DNA from: Bacteroidota bacterium
Lineage (GTDB): Bacteria > Bacteroidota > Bacteroidia > B-17B0 > Aurantibacillaceae
NCBI GenBank assembly: GCA_016702705.1
Contig: JADJDM010000016.1
Location: forward strand, 62,001 to 126,000
DNA: 64,000 nucleotides
Direction: 5' to 3'
A model generated the notes under the pieces. The model did not search any database, was not told the DNA's origin, and was given only the letters and a program-made list of their open reading frames with translations. Position 1 is the first letter of the stretch. Each line of letters opens with the position of its first letter. Shown piece by piece: positions 17,810 through 26,494 of the stretch. Position numbers and translations under genes: made by a program.

Positions 17810-18268
17810 ATGTTCTCTACTAAGCATTTTCTACCAATCGTTTTATTAATAGGCCTTTTATTCTCTTCTTGTAAAGACTTTCAAGAAATAAATGTGAGTA
17901 AGATAGATGGTTTTAAAGTAAAGAGCCTTACACAAGAGGGAATTAGTGGGGAAGTAAAAGTGAAAATAAAGAATCCAAACCCAATTGGTTTTAATGTTTA
18001 TCGTTCGAGCTGCGATGTGTATTTTGGAGATTTGTACTTAGGAAAGGCCAAACTAAAAAAACGAATTCGAGTTGGGGCAAATTCTGATTCGGAGCACACG
18101 TTTAATTTGGAAGGAAAATTCAAGGATATGTCATTGTTGCAATTAACGAGTTTATTAAGTGGGAAGTCTCAAAGCCTTGTATTAAAAGGTAATTTGAAGG
18201 TGGGCAAGTTTTTTTATAGAAAGAATTTTCCAATTGATAGGAAAGAGAAAATTGGTTTAGGGAAGTAG
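17810..18268 (+). CDS. LEA14/WHy-domain lipoprotein
   Basis: 152 residues with a lipoprotein signal peptide (hydrophobic core VLLIGLLFSS, acceptor Cys21). The mature part is one beta-rich domain with the WHy/LEA-2 pattern: VKIKNPNPIGFNVYRS, then a Gly-containing turn (GDLYLGKA) and a long final strand region. Such domains are found in desiccation-related LEA14 proteins and in many Bacteroidota lipoproteins. The biochemical role is unknown. It probably faces the periplasm from the outer membrane. It stands alone between the repeat cluster and the sigma factor gene. Confidence 0.75.
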   Translation: MFSTKHFLPIVLLIGLLFSSCKDFQEINVSKIDGFKVKSLTQEGISGEVKVKIKNPNPIGFNVYRSSCDVYFGDLYLGKAKLKKRIRVGANSDSEHTFNLEGKFKDMSLLQLTSLLSGKSQSLVLKGNLKVGKFFYRKNFPIDRKEKIGLGK

Positions 18269-18389
18269 AATTACTGTCTTTTTATCGGTTTAGAAACTCT
18301 GCTAACACGCTAATACTAATAACTTTCACATACGAGTGTAACAAAACACCCATTCCTGTCGTAAAATTGATTAAACAAATCCTAATGTT

Positions 18390-18953
18390 ATGTCGGAAGC
18401 TGAAATCATAGTGCAATGTCAGCGCAACAACAAAGATGCTCAACGCGCTTTGTTCGAGTTGAATTTTCCGAAACTCATGCAAATGAGTATGCGCTACTCT
18501 AAAAACAAAGATCAAGCCAAAGAGATGTTGAATGAAGGTTTTGGTAAAATTTTAAGTAATCTTTCTGTATTCCAAAAAAGTGAAATTCCATTTGAAACAT
18601 GGATGAAAGAAATCTTTATTGAAAATGCTGTTCAGTTTTTAAAAAGTAAAAAACACGAGTATTATGTTACAACTACTGTTCGTGTTGAAGATAAAAAAAG
18701 AGCTGGCGATCTTTTTAACCAACTCGAAAATTTAGACCCCAATGATATTGAAGAGCAAGAATTGTTAAAGTCTATTCAAGCGCTTCCTCCATCATTTCGT
18801 TCCATGTTTAATATGTGTATGATTGATGGACTTGATTTTAAAAAAGCATCCGAAATTTTAGAAGTAAGTGAAGATACAGCAAAGAATAATTTAGAGAAGG
18901 CAACTTATCAGTTGCATCAAAATATTCGTAACATTCAAAAAGGATTCGCATGA
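18390..18953 (+). CDS. ECF-type RNA polymerase sigma factor
   Basis: 187 residues with the two-domain layout of ECF sigma factors. Region 2 (about 15-60) includes ALFELNFPKLMQMSMRYSKN, and region 4 (about 130-180) is a helix-turn-helix with ALPPSFRSMFNMCMIDG and ASEILEVSEDTAKNNLEKA. It directs RNA polymerase to a specific promoter set. The overlapping membrane protein gene downstream (ATGA) is the natural candidate for its regulator. Region 2 is rather divergent, so the target promoter cannot be guessed. Confidence 0.85.
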   Translation: MSEAEIIVQCQRNNKDAQRALFELNFPKLMQMSMRYSKNKDQAKEMLNEGFGKILSNLSVFQKSEIPFETWMKEIFIENAVQFLKSKKHEYYVTTTVRVEDKKRAGDLFNQLENLDPNDIEEQELLKSIQALPPSFRSMFNMCMIDGLDFKKASEILEVSEDTAKNNLEKATYQLHQNIRNIQKGFA

Positions 18954-19564
18954 GTAACAACTATTCTAAACAACTAAGTACAGAGCAGATTACTCAGAAA
19001 CTAGATAAACTGCACTACCATTTCGACGACCAATATTGGAACGACTTTAGTCAGCAGTATCAAGGAAGTAGGATGCAAGCTGTAAAAATGTCGGCAAAGT
19101 TTAATCCTAAATTTTTAGCAATTCCTGTTGGTTTAATTGTAATAGCTTCAATTGTTTATTTCTCTATAAATAATATGCGTTCAGAAAATGTTACAAAGGA
19201 AGCAATTGTTACAACTGAAAGTGAAATTACTCCAGAAGTTAAAACTCCTGTAGAAAAGCCAAAACAAGTTGTTGCTGCTCCAGTTGTAAAGGATACGGTT
19301 AAACCCGAAGTTAAAATTGTAGAAGTTTCGAAGCCTGTTGTAGTTGAGGAAACAGCGAAGTTAAAGCCTGAGAAAAAAAGTGTTGTAACTGATTCTTCTG
19401 ATAAAGTAGTAAGCGATGAAACTGCTCGAGTAAAGAAAAATGACAGTGAGGAGAATACTACGCATAAAAAGAAGAAGAAAAAGAAAAGACGTAGTTCGGT
19501 AACTTCCAATGATGCTTTTACTCCAAGTGCAGAAGAAGATAATGTTGTGATTCCAGAAAATTAA
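18950..19564 (+). CDS. Single-pass membrane protein, candidate anti-sigma partner
   Basis: 204-residue protein translationally coupled to the sigma factor gene by an ATGA overlap. The cytoplasmic N-terminus (about 1-48) contains LSTEQITQKLDKLHYHFDD, a single helix spans about 50-68 (KFLAIPVGLIVIASIVYFSI), and the rest is an extracytoplasmic low-complexity tail rich in Val, Lys, Glu and Thr that ends with a run of lysines (about 173-182). Many ECF sigma factors pair with such bitopic anti-sigma factors. I recognise no zinc-binding HxxxCxxC motif, so the role is inferred from topology and coupling only. Confidence 0.6.
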   Translation: MSNNYSKQLSTEQITQKLDKLHYHFDDQYWNDFSQQYQGSRMQAVKMSAKFNPKFLAIPVGLIVIASIVYFSINNMRSENVTKEAIVTTESEITPEVKTPVEKPKQVVAAPVVKDTVKPEVKIVEVSKPVVVEETAKLKPEKKSVVTDSSDKVVSDETARVKKNDSEENTTHKKKKKKKRRSSVTSNDAFTPSAEEDNVVIPEN

Positions 19565-19584
19565 TAATTATTTTAGAGTTCATC

Positions 19585-20400
19585 TTAATATCCGCCAACT
19601 CGTTGACTCCCTTGCGAATTATCTTTAAAGCCTGAATTTAGTTTAAAAACAATAGAGTAATTAAGTTTACACCGTACGTTTTTATTATTTAGTTGCGCAG
19701 GTATCCAAACAGTGCTGCTCATTACACGAATTGCTTCTTCCTGGCATCCACCACCAAGTGATTTTTCAATGTTTATGTTTGTTATCAATCCATTTGGTTC
19801 AACAATAAAACTTAACACAACTGTTCCCTCTAAGCTTTTTATTTTTGCTTCTTGCGGATATTCTAATTCAGCTGCAATGTATTTTAAAAGAGAATCCTTA
19901 CCATGAATAAAGGCAGGAGATTTATCTACTTTCTCGTAAATAAATAAAGCAGTATCATTGGGTAAACTATAAATATTCGTATTGATTTTGCTTCGTCTTT
20001 TAAGTGCTTTTTTGTATTTATTTATTGAGAAAGGTATGTCGATATAAGATTCATAAGCTACGGGCTCAGTTTGTTTGATTGCAGGAAACCAAAGAAGTAA
20101 TTTAAATAAGCGTATTGCTTCATTATCTAAGTTACTATTTACCCCTTTTACAATTGAATATTGTTTAATTTTTCCTTTCTCGTCGCAGATAAATTTTATA
20201 CTTACTACTCCTTCTGTTTTATTTTTTAATTCTTCCTCTGGATAAATTAATTGTTCGTCAATAAATCGCTTCAATTCTTCTTTGCCTCCGTAGTTTTCGG
20301 GTACTTGGTCAACACCATTATTTAAGAATGGAAGCGTTACAATTTGCGCTGATGCAAAGTGGAAAAGAAAGCTAGCAAGTATGAAGAAAATAAGTTTCAT
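19585..20400 (-). CDS. Periplasmic protein with two TonB C-terminal-like domains
   Basis: 271 residues with a cleavable signal peptide (FFILASFLFHFASAQ). Two copies of a TonB-CTD-like fold follow, at about 35-130 and 155-255. Each has the typical Gly-x-Val-x-(Leu/Ile)-x-Phe strand (EGVVSIKFICDEKGKI and EGTVVLSFIVEPNGLI) and a later W-hydrophobic-Pro-A element (WFPAIKQ, WIPAQLN). There is no N-terminal anchor or proline-rich spacer, so it is not a normal energy transducer. It may bind TonB-box or partner peptides in the periplasm. Its ATG overlaps the stop of the thioesterase gene (TAATG), so the two are co-transcribed. Confidence 0.7.
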   Translation of the reverse strand: MKLIFFILASFLFHFASAQIVTLPFLNNGVDQVPENYGGKEELKRFIDEQLIYPEEELKNKTEGVVSIKFICDEKGKIKQYSIVKGVNSNLDNEAIRLFKLLLWFPAIKQTEPVAYESYIDIPFSINKYKKALKRRSKINTNIYSLPNDTALFIYEKVDKSPAFIHGKDSLLKYIAAELEYPQEAKIKSLEGTVVLSFIVEPNGLITNINIEKSLGGGCQEEAIRVMSSTVWIPAQLNNKNVRCKLNYSIVFKLNSGFKDNSQGSQRVGGY

Positions 20401-20804
20401 TAAAAGAATTTTGCAATTGCTTCGCTAAACCATGCAGGTGGCTGACAAGGTTTATTTGTTTTTTTGTCGATAAAAACGAGTGTTACTTTTCCTGTATTAA
20501 GTAGCTCTTTATTCGAATTATAACATTCATAATCAAATGTAATTCTAACGGATGGAATTTCTTTTATTGTAGTTACAATTGTAATTTCATCATCATAAAA
20601 GGCTGGTTTTTTATAATTGATGTTTAATTCAAGCACAGGAAGCATAATGCCTTTTTCTTCCATGTCTTTATAGCTGAATCCAAGTTCGCGTAATGCTTCA
20701 ACACGACCTACTTCATAGTATTGAGCGTAGTTCCCATAATACACATAGCCCATTTGGTCTGTTTCTGCGTACCTAACTCTTAATGTAGTTTCTTTTTTTA
20801 CCAT
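20400..20804 (-). CDS. Hot-dog acyl-CoA thioesterase (YbgC/FadM family)
   Basis: 134-residue single hot-dog domain of the 4-hydroxybenzoyl-CoA thioesterase class. The N-terminal signature VRYAETDQMGYVYYGNY (about 9-25) contains the catalytic Asp15 and the family Tyr/Gly residues, followed by the central helix QYYEVGRVEALRELG. Such enzymes hydrolyse short- to medium-chain acyl-CoA in the cytosol. A -7 promoter element lies only six bases before the ATG, so the transcript may have almost no leader. Confidence 0.85.
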   Translation of the reverse strand: MVKKETTLRVRYAETDQMGYVYYGNYAQYYEVGRVEALRELGFSYKDMEEKGIMLPVLELNINYKKPAFYDDEITIVTTIKEIPSVRITFDYECYNSNKELLNTGKVTLVFIDKKTNKPCQPPAWFSEAIAKFF

Positions 20805-20809
20805 TTATG

Positions 20810-20817
20810 CAAATATA
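20810..20817 (-). promoter_or_regulatory. -7 element (TATATTTG, minus strand) for the thioesterase operon
   Basis: Exact TAnnTTTG match on the minus strand, ending six bases upstream of the ATG at 20804. No clear -33 TTG was found. Confidence 0.45.
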
Positions 20818-20844
20818 CGAGGAATAAATGGTTGTAATTAAATT

Positions 20845-20873
20845 TTTGGGATAGCTAAACTATCGTATTTTTG
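20845..20873 (+). promoter_or_regulatory. Promoter TTTG-N17-TATTTTTG
   Basis: TTTG at 20845-20848 and TATTTTTG at 20866-20873 match the Bacteroidota -33/-7 pattern with 17-base spacing. It reads into the lipoprotein gene whose ATG is at 20884. Confidence 0.6.
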
Positions 20874-20883
20874 TTCTCCTAAA

Positions 20884-21585
20884 ATGCGAATTGTTTTAAT
20901 AATATCTGTTCTTGTTCTTTTTTCTTGTGTAAGCAAGAAAAGTATGCTAGTTCTATTGAGCAAAATAGAGTATTAACGGAAGAAAAAACTTCATTGGAAG
21001 ATTTGTTGAATAAAATAGCAATGGAAAATGACAGCTTAAAACAAGAAAACGATTTGTTGGACAGTTTAATTCGAGTTGAAAGAGATAAGAATGCCTTTGT
21101 TAGCAAAAAGGATTACGTTAAGCCTAAGGCAAAGAAAAGTAGTTTAAGTAAGAATGATGAAGCGGATAAGAAAGCTTTATTTATTTACAATTTTACTTCT
21201 TATGTTTCATGGCCAAAGTTTAACGCCGATAAATTTTTAATAGGTATGGTTGGAAACACAGGCGTTAAAAGCATGTTAGAAAATTATACCAAAGGAAAAT
21301 CGTTTGCTAAAGCACCAATTGAAGTTCAATCATACAAAGCAGGAGTTAATTATCAAATGATTTTCGTTTCCGCTGCAGGCGCAAATGATTTTGCTAAAAT
21401 AAAAAAGGAAAACGCTGGTAAAACAGTTTTGTTAATTACAGAAAATACGCTGTACAATAAAATAGGCGGGCACATTGGATTTTTATGTGGATGGCGATAA
21501 AGTTAATTTCCTTGTAAACAAAGAGGGAATTGAAAAAGCAGGGATGAACGTTAGTGCTAAGTTGGTTCATTTTTCGCATAATTAA
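20884..21585 (+). CDS. YfiR-like (DUF4154-type) lipoprotein with coiled coil, two frameshifts
   Basis: The ATG at 20884 opens a lipoprotein signal (MRIVLIISVLVLFSC), but that frame soon stops. The rest of the protein is in another frame (KQEKYASSIEQ), which needs one extra base around 20913-20927. At the other end the frame is lost at the T-run 21480-21484. Removing one T restores GGHIGFYVDGDKVNFLVN and an ending SAKLVHFSHN at 21585, 233 residues in total. After a coiled coil (about 15-55) comes a domain like YfiR/DUF4154: FIYNFTSYVSWP, a GMVGNTG turn, MIFVSAAG, and LLITE followed by GG. YfiR-type proteins are periplasmic regulators in Proteobacteria; the partner here is unknown. Either two sequencing errors or a real pseudogene. 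Confidence 0.65.
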
Positions 21586-22226
21586 TCAATATCCGAACAA
21601 ATAGTTTTTACACTAAAGGTTTCAATTAATTCTCCTTTTTCGGATAATTTAATTGCCGATAAATTATTTCCTAAATAAGCACCTGTATCTACATTCCAGC
21701 AATTACTTTCTTCCATAAATAATGGTTTTCGGTTTTTGTGAGGTGTATGTCCAATTACCTGGGTTTTTGCTAGTTTTTTTATTGCACCTTTATTCCAAAG
21801 TAATCCTTCTGCATGATTTTCGTCCATACAAAATAAAGAATTGCTTATTCCAGCATGTGAAACAAATACGTGTTCGTTTTCCCAATGTGTGGGCAGTAAT
21901 TTTAGCCAGTTTAAATCATCCTTCAAATCTCGTTCTTCCATCTCATATTGCCAATACACCGATTTCCCAAATTTATTATACCATTTTTCTATTTCTACAC
22001 CTTCGTAATGCCTAATTGCCATTAATTCGTGATTGCCTTTTAAAAAAATTGCCCCGTGGTTTTTTTGTAATTCTCTGCTAAGTTTGATGGTTTGCGGATT
22101 GTAGTTCCCTCTATCAATAAGGTCGCCCACTTGTATCAATAGGTCGGTTTCCTTGTTCCAATAGTTTAACAAGGATTTAAAACTGTTGTAGCAGCCATGT
22201 ATATCGCCAATGATGAATAAGTTCAC
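21582..22226 (-). CDS. PPP-family metallophosphoesterase (serine/threonine phosphatase or Ap4A hydrolase type)
   Basis: 214 residues with the complete calcineurin-like metal-binding set: GDIHG (7-11), GDLIDRG (34-40) and GNHE (64-67), then HAGIS and IGHTPHK. The GDxHG/GDxxDRG/GNHE combination defines the PPP branch, which includes bacterial protein phosphatases and diadenosine tetraphosphatases. I cannot tell the substrate from sequence. The start is GTG at 22226. Its 3' end overlaps the end of the convergent YfiR-like gene by four bases. Confidence 0.85.
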   Translation of the reverse strand: MNLFIIGDIHGCYNSFKSLLNYWNKETDLLIQVGDLIDRGNYNPQTIKLSRELQKNHGAIFLKGNHELMAIRHYEGVEIEKWYNKFGKSVYWQYEMEERDLKDDLNWLKLLPTHWENEHVFVSHAGISNSLFCMDENHAEGLLWNKGAIKKLAKTQVIGHTPHKNRKPLFMEESNCWNVDTGAYLGNNLSAIKLSEKGELIETFSVKTICSDID

Positions 22227-22606
22227 ATTGTAAATTTACAAATAATTACGCGGGTATGTTGACGTTATTATAATTTGTAAATTGTAAAATTCCCTTACGG
22301 GGTGCTGATTGTTTTTCGCAATCAGATACTTCTGTTTATAATGAAGAAGTTTATTTTACCACGCACGAATAGGATTAAATTATTTCATTTCCAAAAAACG
22401 GTTTTTAAGTTTTGACGCAGCATATAGTGTTTCTTCTCCTCGAACTGGCTTGAAATCGCAATTGCATAATGTTGGCCTTGTAATTGGCTATAATTTCTGA
22501 GTATAAATTTCTCCATATTAGTTCATAAACATGGCATGAAATTTAGTAAAATTACTTGCTAATATTGATAAAAACACGTTAATTTATAGTAATTAAACTA
22601 TCGAAC
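22227..22606. other. 380-base intergenic region with a hairpin and a 43-codon open frame
   Basis: A 7-bp hairpin (CTGATTG/CAATCAG, 22305-22325) lies in the first third. On the minus strand 22385-22516 is an open frame of 43 residues starting MEKFILRNYSQLQ and ending TVFWK. It is polar, matches nothing I recognise, and has no clear promoter. It may be chance or a gene remnant. Nothing else is evident. Confidence 0.35.
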
Positions 22607-23650
22607 ATGAAAGCATTTCTAATTACCTGTTTTTGCATTGGGGCTATGGCTTTTGCAAATGCGCAAACAGATACCGTAAAAATTAAAGTGGATGAAAATA
22701 CTCCTGAAAATGCATATAATAAGGGGCTCGAATTTTTTAAAGCAAAAAACTACACCGAAGCAATAAATGAGTTCGGCAAGGCAATTACCCTGAAAGCTGA
22801 TTTTGAAAAAGCGTATTATAATCGTGGTTTAGCTTATGCAGAGCAAAGTAAGTTAAATGAGGCTATGGCTGATTATAATAAATCAATTGAATTAAATCCG
22901 CAGGCCGATTATTCTTTCTTTTCGCGTGGTGAAGCAAATTCGCAGTTAGAGAAAAAAGCGGAAGCTTATACAGATTATACAAAAGCAACAGAAATTAATG
23001 TAAAGCATGCTGACGCTTGGTATAGAAGAGGTGTAATAGATTATGAAGCTAAGGAGTATACAAAGGCCGTGGATGACTATACAAAAGCAATTGAAGCGAA
23101 GCCAGATTACGCTTATGCATTTAACGACAGAGCAAGTGCAAAGTTGGAATTAGGTAAAACCGATGAGGCAATTGATGATTACAAAAAAGCAATTGCAGCA
23201 GCGCCATCAATGCCTTTTTCTCATAATAATTTGGGGAGCGCATATCGTAAAATAAAAAATTACACAGCGGCAATTGAAACATATACAAAAGCAATTGAAC
23301 TAAAAAAGGATTATTACATAGCTTATAACAACCGCGGAACAGCTAAATTAGAGAATGGGGATTTTAAAGGAGCTTTGTTAGATTTCACCAAGGCAATCGA
23401 GTTAAAAAATGATTATGCTTTTGCATACAATAACAGAGCTTCTGCTAATTATAAAAAGCAGGATTACCAATCGGCAGTTAATGATTGTAACAAAGCTATT
23501 AGTTTAAATGCAAATTACGGTGAAGCATATTTAAATAGAGGGATCTCAAAGGAAATGATTAAAGATTTTAAAGGAGCATGCGAAGATTTTAAGAAAGCAA
23601 ATTCATTAGGGATTGAAAGAGCTAAGCAATATTTTGATGTGTGCGAATAA
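22607..23650 (+). CDS. Exported TPR-repeat protein
   Basis: 347 residues: a signal peptide (about 1-19, AMAFANA before QTDT) followed by about nine tetratricopeptide repeats from residue 30 to the end. The repeats are of the type A-Y-N-(K/R)-G...Y..A-(I/V)-x-(D/E)-(Y/F)-x-K-A-I-x-L, including several NRG or NRASA helix starts. TPR superhelices are protein-binding scaffolds, and this one would act in the periplasm. It sits 44 bases upstream of the PorE-like gene in the same direction, so the two may form an operon at the cell envelope. The partner protein is not identifiable. Confidence 0.85.
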   Translation: MKAFLITCFCIGAMAFANAQTDTVKIKVDENTPENAYNKGLEFFKAKNYTEAINEFGKAITLKADFEKAYYNRGLAYAEQSKLNEAMADYNKSIELNPQADYSFFSRGEANSQLEKKAEAYTDYTKATEINVKHADAWYRRGVIDYEAKEYTKAVDDYTKAIEAKPDYAYAFNDRASAKLELGKTDEAIDDYKKAIAAAPSMPFSHNNLGSAYRKIKNYTAAIETYTKAIELKKDYYIAYNNRGTAKLENGDFKGALLDFTKAIELKNDYAFAYNNRASANYKKQDYQSAVNDCNKAISLNANYGEAYLNRGISKEMIKDFKGACEDFKKANSLGIERAKQYFDVCE

Positions 23651-23694
23651 AATTGAGTGAAAAGAAATTAATTAAGAAGTTAAAAGAAAATATA

Positions 23695-25860
23695 ATGAAA
23701 TTTAAAAATAAAATAATTCAGTTTGTTGTTGTTTGTTTACTAGTTGCGAGCAATGTTTTTGCGCAAACAAATGTTGAATTTGAAAAGGATAATTTCAAAG
23801 ATAAAAAGGATGAGTTTAAAGAAGCTCGTCGTAATTTTAATGATGGCAAGGAATTATTCGAAAAGGGTATGGCCGAGTACCTTGCCTATATGAATGGTTT
23901 TGCTGCGGAAAATGGTTACTATCCAGTAAGTAGAAAAGATTATTTACATATTGATGATGAAGTTTTTACTGCGGCTTTGCCTATGTTAGAAAAAGCACAA
24001 GCCTTTAATCCAAATAATGCGATGTTGAATTGGATGATTGGTTTTACAAAGTTTCATCATCAACATCAAAGCGATGCTTGTTTGCCTTATTTAAAAAAAG
24101 CTTATGAGTTAAACCCAACTGTAGATCAATACTTGCCTTATATTTTAGGTTGGTCGCATCAATTGCATTATAAGTGGGACGACGCAGTAACTTATTACAA
24201 TGCTTTTAAAAATGGATTAAAGCAAGGTAACATGTATGCTGCGCAGTTAGAAGATGTGTCAAAAAAAATACAAGAATGTATGAATGGAAAAAAGTACATG
24301 GCTTCTCCAAATCGTGTTTTTATTGATAATATGGGCTCTCATGTAAATTCTTCTTTTCCTGATTACAGTGCTTACATTTCGGCAGATGAATCGGTGTTAA
24401 TGTTTACTTCTAGAAGAAACACTTCTACGGGAGCAAAACAGGATGAATCAGATCATGGTTATTTCGAAGATATTTATGTTGCTAACAAAGTAAATGGTGA
24501 GTGGAGTGATCCTAAAAACATGGGAGCGCCAATTAATAGCGAAGATCACGATGCAACAGCAGGCCTTTCCCCTGATGGAACAACGCTATATATCTATGCG
24601 CATCATGGTAAAGGAGGAGGCGATATATACGAAAGTAAACTAAATGGAGATAAATGGTCAAAGCCTGAAAAACTCAGTAAAGCAATTAACTCTGATAGTA
24701 GAGAAACAACAATTGCGGAGTGGTATGATGGTTCACAATTAATGTATGTTTCAAATAAAAAGGGTGGACAAGGAATGGGAGATATTTACATGTCTAAAAA
24801 GGACCCAAAAGGAAAGTGGATTGATGGAGTTAACATTGGAGCACCTTTAAATACGAAGTATGCAGAAGAAGGGATTTGTTTAGTACCTGATGGAAAAACA
24901 ATGTATTTCAGTTCTCGTGGTCATTCAACAATGGGTGGTTACGATATTTTTAAAACAACATTTGAAAATGGAAAATGGACTGAGCCTGAAAATTTAGGGT
25001 ATCCAGTAAATAGCCCCGATGATGATGTATATTTCGTTATTTCGGGAAGTGGGCGCAGAGGTTATTACGCTTCAGCTAAAGAAGGCGGTTTTGGAGAGAA
25101 GGATTTATACATGATTACTTTTTTAGGCCCAGAGAAATCATTTATACTTAGTAATGAAGACAATTTAATTGCAAGTATTGCTGAGCCAATTAAAACAGTG
25201 CAAGCAGCTGATGCAGTAACTATCGTTTCTAATCCATTAACAATTTTAAAGGGAACAATTACCGATGCATTTACGCAAAAACCATTGGAAGCAACATTAG
25301 AATTGGTTGATAATACAAAGAATGAAGTAATTGCTACTTTCAAATCAAACAGCACAACTGGAAAATACATGGTAATGTTGCCTTCTGGTAAAAATTATGG
25401 TATTGCTGTAAAAGCAGAGGGTTATTTATTTCACTCCGAAAATTTTGATATTCCAAAATCATCGGGTTATCAAGAAATAATAAAAGATATTCAGTTAAAG
25501 AATGTTGCAGTGGGAACAAAAATTATTTTAAAGAATATTTTCTTTGATGTAGCCAAAGCAACCTTGCGCCCAGAGTCAACAAACGAATTAGAGCGATTAA
25601 TTAAATTATTAAATGATATTCCAACTTTGAAAATTGAGATTGGTAGTCATACCGATTCGGATGGAACGGATGATTATAATAACAAATTATCGCAAGCACG
25701 CTCGGAGTCGGTTGTTAAGTATTTAACGGATATAGGGAAAATTGCTCCAGATAGATTGCAAGCAAAGGGTTATGGAGAAACCCGACCAATTGCACCTAAT
25801 GATACTAAAGATAATAAGCAACAAAACAGACGTTCTGAGTTTGAGATTTTGAGTAAATAG
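23695..25860 (+). CDS. OmpA-family envelope protein with PorE-like architecture (TPR, propeller, CRD, OmpA)
   Basis: 721 residues from the ATG at 23695. This start gives a normal signal peptide, VVVCLLVASNVFAQ; the frame is open further upstream but no better start exists. The order is TPR-like helices (about 30-200), a PD40/WD40-like beta-propeller (about 210-480, with blades such as GGGDIYESKLNGDKWSKPEKL), a carboxypeptidase-regulatory-like domain (about 520-590, LKGTITDAFTQKPLEA), and a C-terminal OmpA peptidoglycan-binding domain (about 620-721, with IEIGSHTDSDGTDDYNN and LSQARSESVVKYL). This is the domain order of PorE, a T9SS-associated peptidoglycan-bound protein of Porphyromonas. Similar proteins without T9SS roles exist, so the link is inferred. 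It has no lipobox, unlike PorE. Confidence 0.8.
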   Translation: MKFKNKIIQFVVVCLLVASNVFAQTNVEFEKDNFKDKKDEFKEARRNFNDGKELFEKGMAEYLAYMNGFAAENGYYPVSRKDYLHIDDEVFTAALPMLEKAQAFNPNNAMLNWMIGFTKFHHQHQSDACLPYLKKAYELNPTVDQYLPYILGWSHQLHYKWDDAVTYYNAFKNGLKQGNMYAAQLEDVSKKIQECMNGKKYMASPNRVFIDNMGSHVNSSFPDYSAYISADESVLMFTSRRNTSTGAKQDESDHGYFEDIYVANKVNGEWSDPKNMGAPINSEDHDATAGLSPDGTTLYIYAHHGKGGGDIYESKLNGDKWSKPEKLSKAINSDSRETTIAEWYDGSQLMYVSNKKGGQGMGDIYMSKKDPKGKWIDGVNIGAPLNTKYAEEGICLVPDGKTMYFSSRGHSTMGGYDIFKTTFENGKWTEPENLGYPVNSPDDDVYFVISGSGRRGYYASAKEGGFGEKDLYMITFLGPEKSFILSNEDNLIASIAEPIKTVQAADAVTIVSNPLTILKGTITDAFTQKPLEATLELVDNTKNEVIATFKSNSTTGKYMVMLPSGKNYGIAVKAEGYLFHSENFDIPKSSGYQEIIKDIQLKNVAVGTKIILKNIFFDVAKATLRPESTNELERLIKLLNDIPTLKIEIGSHTDSDGTDDYNNKLSQARSESVVKYLTDIGKIAPDRLQAKGYGETRPIAPNDTKDNKQQNRRSEFEILSK

Positions 25861-25906
25861 ATTTTTAGAAAGAGAAGTTAAATGAATTTTAATTTAATAG
25901 CTTTTA

Positions 25907-26494
25907 ATGATGGTAAAGGGTGGTTTAAAGAGACAGTTACGTATTTCTAAGTATGTAATTTATAAAGAAACATTACTTGATTATAAGGAACTTTTTTGGT
26001 CTTTTGTAGGTGCTTTTATTGGAATTGCAGCCATTGCTTTTTTTCAAACTAATTTTTTAAGTCGTTCCGAAAATGTGTTTTTAATTGGTTCGTTTGGAGC
26101 ATCGGCGGTGCTTTTGTATGGAGCAACTAATAGTCCTTTGTCACAACCGCGAAACGTAATCGGTGGACATCTAATTTCAAGTTTAATTGGAGTAACTATT
26201 TATAGGTTTATGCCAGATGTTATATGGATAACTGCCCCCTTAGCTGTTGCAGCATCAATTGTTGTAATGCAAATGACAAAAACCTTGCATCCACCAGGCG
26301 GAGCAAGCGCTTTGATTGCTGTTATTGGAACGGAAAAAATTAAAGCCTTAGGTTATTGGTATGTTTTGTCTCCAGTATTAATTGGCGCGCTTATTTTACT
26401 TTTCACAGCTTTAATATTTAATAATATCCCTGCGCATAGAAAATACCCGAGTGTTGTAAAACGAAATTACTTTAACCGTACACGAAAGTCATAA
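25907..26494 (+). CDS. HPP-family integral membrane protein
   Basis: 195-residue inner-membrane protein with four predicted helices (about 30-50, 55-70, 95-120 and 145-170). The family-defining motif HPPGGASAL lies near residue 127, after MTKTL. HPP proteins are uncharacterised in most bacteria; plant and cyanobacterial members have been linked to nitrite transport. The stop is immediately followed by the next ATG, so it is co-transcribed with the SanA-like gene. The start is the ATG at 25907; a nearby upstream ATG (25882) opens only a short frame. Confidence 0.85.
   Translation: MMVKGGLKRQLRISKYVIYKETLLDYKELFWSFVGAFIGIAAIAFFQTNFLSRSENVFLIGSFGASAVLLYGATNSPLSQPRNVIGGHLISSLIGVTIYRFMPDVIWITAPLAVAASIVVMQMTKTLHPPGGASALIAVIGTEKIKALGYWYVLSPVLIGALILLFTALIFNNIPAHRKYPSVVKRNYFNRTRKS

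Noticed and set aside
20925..21500. A separate gene starting at TTG 20925
   Set aside because: Signal peptide and promoter fit the ATG at 20884; the TTG frame begins in the middle of a reconstructed lipoprotein.
22385..22516. A real 43-residue gene on the minus strand
   Set aside because: Could not be supported by promoter, family or neighbours; kept only as a note in the intergenic feature.
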